From the NCBI GenBank assembly GCA_012103475.1, contig WLWS01000001.1:829881-893880 (forward strand): a stretch of DNA of 64,000 nt, written 5' to 3'. The notes beneath the pieces were generated by a model. That model was not told the origin of the DNA. It did no database searches and saw nothing but the letters and a program-made list of their open reading frames with translations. Position numbers and translations under genes: made by a program. Below, in pieces: positions 29,301-37,542 of this stretch. How positions within the stretch are numbered: the first letter of the stretch is position 1; every line of letters starts with the position of its first letter. The DNA is from Gammaproteobacteria bacterium. GTDB taxonomy: Bacteria > Pseudomonadota > Gammaproteobacteria > Eutrophobiales > Eutrophobiaceae.

Positions 29301-31009
29301 CGGCAATTAAAAAAAATAGGCGACTCGGTGAAATACTGGTCGATAAGGGTGTCACCACCCCTGATCAGATCGACATCGCACTTACCGAGCAGAAAAAAAG
29401 CAAAGAACATCTTGGCCGTATTCTTGTGCGACTCGGCTTTGCCACAGAAGCCATTATTCGAGACGTCATCGGTGGTGTAATCGGTCAGGAAAGTGTTGAT
29501 TTAAACCGAGCTGTCGCGGATAGCGAAGCAGTTGGAATGATTCCAAAAGATATGGCGCGTCGATTACGTGTGCTTCCAATCAACTTTGATGCAAGCCGGG
29601 GTCAGTTAACCATCGCCATGGCTGACATCTTTAATGTTGTTGCACTTGATCAGCTGAGTGCCCATGTTGCCGGTGCTGCCGATATTGTTCCGGTGCTGGC
29701 AGGCGAAGTGGAAATCGAAAAAGCCATCGACCAATTCTATGGTTTAGAGTTATCTGTAGACGGCATTCTCAACGAAATCGAAACTGGTGAGATTGATTAT
29801 CAAAGTCTGGATGCTGAAACAGACGAGTATAGCCAACCTGTCGTTCGACTTGTAAACGCCCTGCTTTCCGATGCGGTGAAAAGAAATGCTTCGGATATTC
29901 ACTTTGAACCAGAGGAAGGTTTTCTGCGATTCAGATATCGCATTGACGGCGTGCTCAGACAAATTCGTAGCCTGCACAAAAATTACTGGTCAGCAATTGC
30001 GGTGAGATTAAAAGTGATGGCCGGGTTGGATATTGCTGAAACCCGGGCACCACAGGATGGACGTATCTCACTGGCATTGTCAGGTAGGCAAGTAGATTTT
30101 CGTGTATCTACTCTACCCACAGTCTGGGGTGAGAATATCGTACTCAGAGTGCTGGACAGGCAAAAAGGTATTGTCCCACTGGATAAACTGGATTTACAGG
30201 ACGACGAAAAAACGGCACTGAAATTGATGGTAGCCCGGCCGGAAGGAATCATTCTGGTAACAGGACCGACCGGTAGTGGTAAGACCACAACCTTGTATTC
30301 CATTTTAAGTTATCTGAACACTGAGTCAGTAAATATTATGACTCTGGAAGATCCTGTTGAATACCCGATGACAATGATTCGCCAAACCTCGGCCAATGAA
30401 ACCTCGAGGCTGGACTTTGCCAGCGGCATTCGTTCTATGATGCGTCAGGATCCGGATATCATTCTGGTTGGTGAGATTCGTGATGATGATACTGCCACCA
30501 TGGCATTACGCGCAGCGATGACGGGTCATCAGGTGTTTTCAACATTGCATACAAACTCGGCCCTGGGTGCGATACCCAGACTACTGGATATTGGCGTCAA
30601 GCCGGATATTCTGGCTGGTAATATTATTGGTGTGATCGCACAGCGACTCATCCGGCATCTTTGCGATAACTGCAAGGAAGTCTATGAGATTGGCGATCTG
30701 GAAAGAAGTCTGCTCGGTCTCAAAATTACCGATCGCCAGCAGAGCATTTACCGGGCCAAAGGTTGTCAGTTCTGTGAAAACCAGGGATATGTTGGTCGAA
30801 TTGCTTTGATGGAAGTACTTCGTTTCGACACCGACATGGACGAATTAGTCGCTCGTCGCGGCACCCAGAAAGAACTGATGCGTATGGCCCTGTCAAAGGG
30901 GTTTCGACCTCTGGCCGATGCTGGTGCGGCCAGAGTTCGCGATGGCTCAACCAGTCTCGAAGAAATCTCACGTGTAGTCGACCTGACCAGCCGGCTAAAA
31001 CAGGCTTAG
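29297..31009 (+). CDS. mshE: MshE-type pilus assembly ATPase with c-di-GMP-binding N-domain
   Basis: A 570-residue GspE/PilB-family ATPase. Residues 9-32 match the MshEN c-di-GMP motif (RLGxxLV...L..Q), and a second, weaker 24-residue unit starts at 38 after a 5-residue spacer, as in MshE. The ATPase domain has Walker A GPTGSGKTTT near residue 322, an Asp box, Walker B (DIILVGEIRDDDTA), and four cysteines (CDNC...CQFC) of the zinc-binding element. TTG start at 29297 overlaps the mshN stop. It powers pilus extension from the cytoplasmic face, presumably under c-di-GMP control. Confidence 0.94.
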   Translation: MTAIKKNRRLGEILVDKGVTTPDQIDIALTEQKKSKEHLGRILVRLGFATEAIIRDVIGGVIGQESVDLNRAVADSEAVGMIPKDMARRLRVLPINFDASRGQLTIAMADIFNVVALDQLSAHVAGAADIVPVLAGEVEIEKAIDQFYGLELSVDGILNEIETGEIDYQSLDAETDEYSQPVVRLVNALLSDAVKRNASDIHFEPEEGFLRFRYRIDGVLRQIRSLHKNYWSAIAVRLKVMAGLDIAETRAPQDGRISLALSGRQVDFRVSTLPTVWGENIVLRVLDRQKGIVPLDKLDLQDDEKTALKLMVARPEGIILVTGPTGSGKTTTLYSILSYLNTESVNIMTLEDPVEYPMTMIRQTSANETSRLDFASGIRSMMRQDPDIILVGEIRDDDTATMALRAAMTGHQVFSTLHTNSALGAIPRLLDIGVKPDILAGNIIGVIAQRLIRHLCDNCKEVYEIGDLERSLLGLKITDRQQSIYRAKGCQFCENQGYVGRIALMEVLRFDTDMDELVARRGTQKELMRMALSKGFRPLADAGAARVRDGSTSLEEISRVVDLTSRLKQA

Positions 31010-31014
31010 CTTAA

Positions 31015-32207
31015 ATGGATTTTTTTCAATACAAAGCGATTGATGAAACGGGTCGGATTCATAATGGGCAGGCCGACGCTGCAAATATTGCCGATCTGGA
31101 AATGCGCTTGCAGAGAATGGGGCTCGATCTGCTTAACTGCAAGGAAGTTAAATCAGTGGCGCAGAGCACCTCCGGAAGAGGTGTGGGCAGGCGGGATTTG
31201 TTAATGTTTTGCTTTCACCTTGAGCAGACTTCGCGAGCTGGTGTGCCGATACTGGAAAGCCTGCAGGATCTTGTTGCAAGTACGGATAACCCTGGCCTGA
31301 AAGAAATTCTTTCAGCAATGACTGAATCAATCGAAGGTGGTAAAACACTGTCGGAGGCAATGCAGGATTTCCCTGGTGTTTTCACTCATGTGTTTTCCAA
31401 TCTTATTCGTGCAGGTGAGCAGACCGGTGAAATTGCCATGGTATTCACCAAGCTGAATGAAAACCTGAAATGGCGAGCCAGACTAAAAAACTTATCACTT
31501 ACACGGCTTTCGTTGGCTCGGTTGTTATCGGAGTGGTGGTGTTTTTAATGGTTTATCTGGTGCCTGAATTACTGAGTTTTGTAAAAACCATGGGGCAGGA
31601 AATTCCCATGCATACAAAAGCGCTTATCTTTGTTTCAGATATTTTCGTGGATTACTGGTACATCATTTTGTTAGGTCCGGTGGTGATGGCTATTGGAACT
31701 ATAATTGGTGTAAAAATCAGCCCGAACTTTGCTTTAACTGTAGACAAACTGAAACTGAATTCACCGGTTATTGGTCCCATTGTTAAGAAAATTATTCTGG
31801 CTCGCCTCGCCAGTTTTTTTGCGATGATGTATGCGGCCGGTATAACCATTATTGATTGCATACGAACGGGAGAAGAAATTGCCGGTAATCGGGCGGTAGC
31901 TATTGCTATGAATAATGTAGGTCAGCAAATCGCTGACGGTAAAACGCTTAGCGACAGTTTTGAATCCACTGGCCTGTTTCCACCTTTGGTCCTGCGTATG
32001 ATTAAAGTGGGAGAGAATACAGGTGCGTTGCAAGAGTCTCTGGAAAACGTTGCTTATTTTTACACGCGTGATGTGCGCGAATCCATTGAGCGCCTGCAAA
32101 CCATGATCGAGCCGGCCATGACAGTGGTACTCGGCGCAATTATTGGCTGGGTAATGTTCTCTATTCTAGGTCCTATTTATGATCTCATCGCTAACATCAA
32201 AATTTAA
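31015..32207 (+). pseudogene. mshG: MshG pilus platform protein, split by a -1 frameshift
   Basis: Two overlapping frames together encode one GspF/PilC-family inner-membrane platform protein. The first (31015-31548) carries the N-terminal region and first cytoplasmic domain through FTKLNENLKW. The second (open from ATG 31470 to 32207) resumes with SQTKKLITYTAFVGSVV, the normal continuation, and has the second GspF domain ending at GPIYDLIANIKI. The shift is -1. A canonical slippery heptamer A AAA AAC lies at 31485-31491 within the overlap. Relative to homologues about 13 bp seem missing between TGGCGA and CAGACT, which suggests mutation. Either decayed, recoded, or expressed as two polypeptides. 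Confidence 0.85.
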
Positions 32208-33789
32208 ATACTTCGATCGCCGGGCGCTTTTTATCAGCGCACACAAGGCGGCGGTATATCATTGGAACAAGGGAAAAATTTCCAGTTCCTACCTGTTTGA
32301 TGTTAACGAAGAGGGCCGGGAGCATTTCAAACGCTACCTCGCGCAGACTGCGAACAGCCCAGTCTACATTATGGTCGATGTGTTTGAAGAAGAATACCGG
32401 CGCGAGACAGTTCCACATGTTATGGGATCGGATCGAAAAACGCTTTTGGAACGAAAGACCGACAGGCTTTTTCGTGATACCCAGTATATATATAACGAAA
32501 CACAGGGGCGCGAAGAACAAGGTCGTCGCGACGACAACATTCTACTCACCGCAATCACCAATCCGGGCGTGATAAAACCCTGGATTGAAATGATGAACGA
32601 ACACAAGACTCCGGTGGCTGGAATTTATTCTTTGCCACTTCTTGTCAGTTCCTTATTGAAGTCACGCCCGGAACCTTCAAACCACATATTGCTTGTCAGT
32701 CTGCAGAGTATCAGTGGTCTGCGTCAGACATTCATTCAAAATGGTGAATTAAGAATTTCACGTCTGGTACAAATGCCACGTTTTGGCACAACACCTTATG
32801 CGCCATATATCTCAGAAGAGGTAGAGAAAATTCAGCGTTATCTGAATAGTCTGCGACTGATACCACCTGATGAAAGTCTCGAAATCTGTTTTCTGATGGC
32901 GGGCGATCTAAAAGAAGAAATTGCCGAAGGGCACGAAGATAGCGAGTTGATAAAATATCATGTTCTCGAGATTAACGAATTAGCGACTGAAGTCGGCCTT
33001 GAAACCAATGTTACTTCGCCTTTCAGCGATCAATTGTTTGTCTCCCACTTATTAAAGAAAACGCCTGCGAACCAGTATGGCGCGGATAGTGAAAGACGCT
33101 ATTTTTCAATGCGACGGATGAAATACTCAATGCTGGTCATGAGCATGATATTTGTTCTGGCCGGTGTTTTATGGAGTGGCTACAATTTATTTAGTGGTCT
33201 GTCATTCAAGCAACAAAGTATTGCAGCAGACTTGCGACAGAAGTTTTACTCGGCACGTTACAACATGGCGAGAGAACGATTACCTGAAACACCGGTTGAG
33301 CCTATGGATTTGCAGCAAGGTGTGGAACTTTCCAATAGCATGAAGTCTTATAAAACCACACCTATTGATACTGTTAAGGCAATCAGCCGCGGATTGAACC
33401 AGTTTCCGCGGGTTAAATTGAAAAGTGTTTCCTGGGTAAGCACAATTGATCCGAATGTAGAGTTAGGTGGTGAGCTTCAACTCGAGGCAAACAAGAGTAA
33501 AATTGGTTTCAGTCAGGTAAGTTACACTGACACAGGGTATCGGTTCTATCACGTGGCGCTTATTGATGGTTATCTTGATCCCTTTCAAGGCGATTATCGC
33601 CGGGCCATTGAAACTATTAATGAGCTGGCAGTCAGAATGGGTGAACAGAAATCGGTTCATGATGTCGCAATTATTTCTTTGCCTCTGGATGTCAGTTCAT
33701 CAACAAGCCTTACTGGTGATGCGCAATCCACGGCAAAACTGGCGAATTTCTCCATCCGAATAGTGATAGGTGTTGGCGATGAAGCGTAA
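32179..33789 (+). CDS. PilM/PilN- or GspL-like pilus assembly protein
   Basis: A 536-residue protein. About 310 N-terminal residues are predicted cytoplasmic, with a remote actin-like ATPase look comparable to GspL/PilM. A transmembrane helix at about 316-338 (MLVMSMIFVLAGVLWSGYNLF) is followed by a roughly 190-residue periplasmic part resembling PilN. It thus combines the roles of PilM and PilN in one chain. The start overlaps mshG by 29 bp. It is followed by PilO- and PilP-like genes, so position equals mshI in Vibrio. Sequence identification is weak; topology and context carry the call. Confidence 0.75.
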   Translation: MISSLTSKFKYFDRRALFISAHKAAVYHWNKGKISSSYLFDVNEEGREHFKRYLAQTANSPVYIMVDVFEEEYRRETVPHVMGSDRKTLLERKTDRLFRDTQYIYNETQGREEQGRRDDNILLTAITNPGVIKPWIEMMNEHKTPVAGIYSLPLLVSSLLKSRPEPSNHILLVSLQSISGLRQTFIQNGELRISRLVQMPRFGTTPYAPYISEEVEKIQRYLNSLRLIPPDESLEICFLMAGDLKEEIAEGHEDSELIKYHVLEINELATEVGLETNVTSPFSDQLFVSHLLKKTPANQYGADSERRYFSMRRMKYSMLVMSMIFVLAGVLWSGYNLFSGLSFKQQSIAADLRQKFYSARYNMARERLPETPVEPMDLQQGVELSNSMKSYKTTPIDTVKAISRGLNQFPRVKLKSVSWVSTIDPNVELGGELQLEANKSKIGFSQVSYTDTGYRFYHVALIDGYLDPFQGDYRRAIETINELAVRMGEQKSVHDVAIISLPLDVSSSTSLTGDAQSTAKLANFSIRIVIGVGDEA

Positions 33790-34399
33790 CGACATAGACT
33801 GGTCAATACTCAGAGGCGCGATAATTATTTTTATTTTCAGCCTTTTGCTAAGCGGTGGCTTATTGGCAGGCAGTTTTTATTTTAAAGAGAACATGCATAA
33901 GGAATACATGAAGAACAATGCAATGTTCAAATCAATCAGTAATCGATATTTTGCTGTTGATGAAGAAGAGAAACAAATCAAGGAATATTATCCGCTTTTT
34001 GTTGAACTGTATAACAAGGGGGTAATAGGCCGGGAACAACGGCTGAACTGGATTGAGGTTTTACGTGAAGCGGATGAGGAGCTGGGAATACTCGGGCTCA
34101 ATTACGACATACGATCTCAGGAGGCTTATCGGCCCGGGTTTCAGGTTGATCTCGGCACCTACCAGCTGTTCCGTAGTATCATGAATTTAAATATGCAGTT
34201 GTTACACGAAGAAGATCTTTTCAGGCTATTCGAATTGCTTGATAAAAGAGCACTGGGTGCTTACAACGTCTCCAGTTGCAATATAACAGTTAAAGGCAAA
34301 AAAATCATTGATGACCCGGGTGTTGCAAATCTGAATGTTGAATGTGAATTGATTTGGCACACGATTAAACTGAACAATGGTAAGGAGTTAGTCATTTGA
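33779..34399 (+). CDS. PilO/MshJ-like inner-membrane pilus protein
   Basis: A protein of about 206 residues with a short basic cytoplasmic N-terminus (KRNDIDWSILR), one transmembrane helix near residues 14-36, and a periplasmic domain that begins with a charged coiled coil. This is the PilO/MshJ topology. I start at ATG 33779 rather than GTG 33770. It overlaps the previous gene by 11 bp and the next by 4 bp. I recognise no sequence motif; identification rests on size, topology and position between PilM/N-like and PilP-like genes. Confidence 0.75.
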   Translation: MKRNDIDWSILRGAIIIFIFSLLLSGGLLAGSFYFKENMHKEYMKNNAMFKSISNRYFAVDEEEKQIKEYYPLFVELYNKGVIGREQRLNWIEVLREADEELGILGLNYDIRSQEAYRPGFQVDLGTYQLFRSIMNLNMQLLHEEDLFRLFELLDKRALGAYNVSSCNITVKGKKIIDDPGVANLNVECELIWHTIKLNNGKELVI

Positions 34400-34869
34400 A
34401 CAGGCAAGCTTTTCTGACCGTCGGCGTCTGTGTGCTCATGCTTACAAACGTATGGGCGGCCGATCAGTTTGGGCGTTTTTTTACCAGCCCGACAGAGCGA
34501 CAACGGCTTGATGAACTTCGTAATGGAGAGTCGGGACCAAACGTACAAGTGGAAGAAGTTCTGATCATTGAAGAAATAGAAGAAGAAATAGAAGAAGAAA
34601 AAGAACCCTTGTCGGTAGATACCCTTACTGTACGTGGTCTTGTATATCGCGGCGAAGGTAAAAATACAGCCTGGATAAATAATAGCAATACCTTTGAAGG
34701 TGGCCTGTCATCGCAGTACATAAACATTGGCGACATCGAATCAAGCAATGTCGAGATAAAAATCCCCAGTGCTGAAAAACAGGTGAAACTGGGAGTGGGT
34801 GAAAGTTTTGACCCGGCTTCAGAGCAATACGATGATCTGGTTGACGCAGAGATTTCGAAAGGGGAATAG
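34396..34869 (+). CDS. PilP/MshK-like periplasmic pilus protein
   Basis: A 157-residue protein starting with TTG at 34396; AAGGAG lies about 8 bp upstream. A signal peptide ends around VWAAD (residue 22). Residues 55-75 are very acidic (runs of Glu-Glu-Ile). The C-terminal part, LTVRGLVYRGEGKNTAWINN, resembles the small beta-domain of PilP, GspC and MshK. Such proteins connect the inner-membrane complex to the secretin. It closes the PilM/N-O-P-like set, overlapping the PilO-like gene by 4 bp. Confidence 0.72.
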   Translation: MNRQAFLTVGVCVLMLTNVWAADQFGRFFTSPTERQRLDELRNGESGPNVQVEEVLIIEEIEEEIEEEKEPLSVDTLTVRGLVYRGEGKNTAWINNSNTFEGGLSSQYINIGDIESSNVEIKIPSAEKQVKLGVGESFDPASEQYDDLVDAEISKGE

Positions 34870-34898
34870 CAGTCCGGCGGGAGGAAATAGCCGATACA

Positions 34899-34922
34899 AT
34901 GTCCGGAAGAATTCTCTGGTAA
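34899..34922 (+). CDS. Seven-codon leader ORF coupled to the pseudopilin gene
   Basis: ATG at 34899 opens a short frame MSGRILW whose TAA (34920-34922) overlaps the ATG at 34922 of the large pseudopilin (TAATG). A strong ribosome-binding site GAGGAAA at 34881-34887 serves this leader, whereas the pseudopilin ATG has none. Translation of the pseudopilin probably depends on re-initiation after the leader. The peptide itself may have no function. Confidence 0.6.
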   Translation: MSGRILW

Positions 34923-36751
34923 TGAGCAATATTTCAAAACAGCGTGGTGTGGTGCTGCTGGCAATGATGCTGGTTTTGATTGTGTCCACATCATTCGTGT
35001 TAATTTCAAATCTCAACGCCAATGTGCGTCAGTTTCCTCGCCAGAGTTCCAGCATGCCTATATTGAACGAAGCGAAAGCGGCTCTGATTGGTTATGCCGT
35101 GACCTATCCAGAGCGAAGCGGGAATCCTGATGGAGCCCCAGGAACATTGCCTTGTCCGGAGATTTATACCGCTGCTCTCCCACTACCTGACCCTTGGCCA
35201 ACAGGTCAGGCCGGTGGTAATTGTTCATTTCCAAACACAATAATTGGCAGGTTCCCCTGGGCAACCCTGAATATAGAAAAAACTACCGATTACAATGGTG
35301 AAGAGCTGTGGTACGTAGTTGCGAACAATTATAGAACCCCGGCACCCGGCGCAATAAACAGCGAATCCGCTGGTGACCTTATCCTTGATGGCGATGCGGA
35401 TATCGTGGCGCTTATAATTGCTCCTGGACCGCCTTTAACAGGTCAAAATAGAGCAACAGATGCCAACAAACTGGATTACGCAAATTATCTCGAAGGTGAG
35501 AATGCGGATGCCCCGCCAAATGATGTTAACTATGTCAGTCGTGCGGCTGGAGAGTTCAATGACACTGTTATTGCAATTACCCGGCAAGAGCTCATGCAAG
35601 TGGTCGAGAAGAGAGTGCTTGGCGATGTGGCACAGGCAATGACTAATTATCGTACTGCGAACGCTGCTTTTCCCTGGCTTACTCCCTTTACCAACCCGTC
35701 GACGTCCGTTTATCGAGGTCAGTCGACAACTATGCAGGGGCATATTCCTTTTCATTGGGCAGCCGATCCTGATTCGATCAGTGTGCCTGGTGCAGGCAGC
35801 ATAGCCGGTAGAAATCCGTTTTCCACTGATCTCGCGCTTAGATGGGACGATATAACAGGAGCCGATATTTCTGCTCCGATTAACCCGTTGGCCTGGCTGG
35901 GTCTGGCAAACCTTGTATCAGCAGCTTGTCTGAATGACATAAATGACTGTGATGAAGGAGCTTTGTATCCGGAAATCACCAGTATTTCACCTGCTGCAAA
36001 TATTGATTGCACCTGGTCAGATAGAAATACCGCAGATTGTAGTTCTGTCAGCCAGTCCTTCACTCGAAATTTCACCAGCGGTACCTGTGCACCGGGACTG
36101 ATAACACGTACTTATACAGTCGACTTTCCCGAGTTTACCGGTAATTCTACGATCATCAATCAAACTGCAGCCGATGTCAGACGACGCAATGTCAGCTTGA
36201 CTACGGTGAATCCAGATTTTATACCAGCTCAGGCGAACGCCATTACTGTTGTCGAAACATTAACCGGACAGATAGATGTACTGGGTTTCTTCTGTGCAAA
36301 TGTGGTCAATTTTGACATAGAAACAAGAACCTCTACTTTCGACGCTGATACCGATGGTAGTCTCGTGGTGAATGGCATGCAATACGACGTAGATATCGAT
36401 AATGCGGAGTTGCCTACATGGTTTGTCAACAACGAGTGGCAAGAATTAATTTACATCGCTTATGCTAGCGGTGAAGCCGTATTGCCAGGAGATACTACGC
36501 CAGATCAGGATTGTGCTACTTTGGGTAATTGTATAAGCGTTGCTTCCGATGGTGTAGTGTATTCAAACACGACCAGAGCCGTCGCAATAAGTGCGGGGGT
36601 TGGCACAACCCGCCCCGGTAACTTACTGACCGACTATTTTGAAGGCGAGAACTCAAACCCCATTGATGATGTATTTATAAAGAATGACATTACAACTGTA
36701 ACCAATGATCAAACTCGTATTATATGCGACGGTGCCGAATACCCATGCTAA
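34922..36751 (+). CDS. Large pseudopilin-like protein of the pilus locus
   Basis: A 609-residue protein with a PilX/MshP-like N-terminus: basic SNISKQRG followed by a hydrophobic helix VVLLAMMLVLIVSTSFVLIS. Glycine before VVLL may be the prepilin peptidase site. The long extracellular part has many Cys, Asp, Asn and Thr. It shares with the next gene the motifs ALIGY, LPCPE, FPWATL and a following W-YVV, so the two are related passengers. Start ATG 34922 is selected over the open frame beginning at 34799 because the signal helix then begins correctly. Length is far greater than for an ordinary minor pilin; it could be a tip adhesin. Confidence 0.78.
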   Translation: MSNISKQRGVVLLAMMLVLIVSTSFVLISNLNANVRQFPRQSSSMPILNEAKAALIGYAVTYPERSGNPDGAPGTLPCPEIYTAALPLPDPWPTGQAGGNCSFPNTIIGRFPWATLNIEKTTDYNGEELWYVVANNYRTPAPGAINSESAGDLILDGDADIVALIIAPGPPLTGQNRATDANKLDYANYLEGENADAPPNDVNYVSRAAGEFNDTVIAITRQELMQVVEKRVLGDVAQAMTNYRTANAAFPWLTPFTNPSTSVYRGQSTTMQGHIPFHWAADPDSISVPGAGSIAGRNPFSTDLALRWDDITGADISAPINPLAWLGLANLVSAACLNDINDCDEGALYPEITSISPAANIDCTWSDRNTADCSSVSQSFTRNFTSGTCAPGLITRTYTVDFPEFTGNSTIINQTAADVRRRNVSLTTVNPDFIPAQANAITVVETLTGQIDVLGFFCANVVNFDIETRTSTFDADTDGSLVVNGMQYDVDIDNAELPTWFVNNEWQELIYIAYASGEAVLPGDTTPDQDCATLGNCISVASDGVVYSNTTRAVAISAGVGTTRPGNLLTDYFEGENSNPIDDVFIKNDITTVTNDQTRIICDGAEYPC

Positions 36752-37542
36752 ATATTTCTAAAGGCTTTACCTTAATTGAATTGGCGGTTGTGCTTTTTCT
36801 TGTAGCTCTGGTACTGGGTGGCGTGATGACGCCGCTTTCAACACGTATAGAACAGGAGGAGAGAAAGAAAACAGAAGTGGTATTAGCCGAGATTAAGGAG
36901 TCATTGATAGGATATACCTTGGTTAATGGTCATTTACCCTGTCCGGATTGTTTTGTTGACGGAGCATCTTGTGGCACGGGTACAGCCATTACGGATGACG
37001 GGTTTGAAGACGGATTGGATTCTACGACCGCAGCAGTAACCGGTCCAAGAGCTATAGATTTCAATCAATGTATAGTTGAAGTGGGATATCTGCCATGGGC
37101 GACTCTAGGCGTGAGTCAATTTGATGCCTGGGGTAACCGCTTTATGTATAGCGTTGATAGTAATTTTGCAGATGACAATGATGGTACTCCGGCTACCGCA
37201 AACTGCCCGGCGACTGTCCCGGCTACTAGTAATGTTTCATTCAAAATCTGCTCTTTAGGTGATATGAATGTTTGGGAAAACGGAGGAGCAACCCCAACAA
37301 ATCAGGTGGCCAGTAATGTCTCTGCTCTTGTTTTGTCGCATGGGGCGAATGGCAATCCCTTTGGCGGAACTGCACCGACTTCTGCAGATGAAGTTGAAAA
37401 CTGGTGGACGGATGTCGTCGATAGAAACTTTGTCTCCGATGACTATAATACTTCAACCGCGAATCAATACGATGATATGGTTATATGGATTACACCCGCA
37501 ACTTTGATCTACAAAATGATAAATGCAGAACGCCTACCCTGA
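36745..37542 (+). CDS. Type IV prepilin-like minor pilin
   Basis: A 265-residue protein with the leader LNISKG and the cleavage/methylation motif GFTLIELAVVLFLVALVLGG; Glu5 of the mature helix is present. The C-terminal domain has Cys pairs (CPDC, CPATVP) and shares SLIGY, LPCPD, LPWATLG and FMYSV with the preceding pseudopilin. ATG 36745 is preferred over 36724 because it gives a normal short leader. It overlaps the previous gene by 7 bp and its 3' end overlaps the convergent kinase gene by 9 bp. Confidence 0.88.
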   Translation: MLNISKGFTLIELAVVLFLVALVLGGVMTPLSTRIEQEERKKTEVVLAEIKESLIGYTLVNGHLPCPDCFVDGASCGTGTAITDDGFEDGLDSTTAAVTGPRAIDFNQCIVEVGYLPWATLGVSQFDAWGNRFMYSVDSNFADDNDGTPATANCPATVPATSNVSFKICSLGDMNVWENGGATPTNQVASNVSALVLSHGANGNPFGGTAPTSADEVENWWTDVVDRNFVSDDYNTSTANQYDDMVIWITPATLIYKMINAERLP

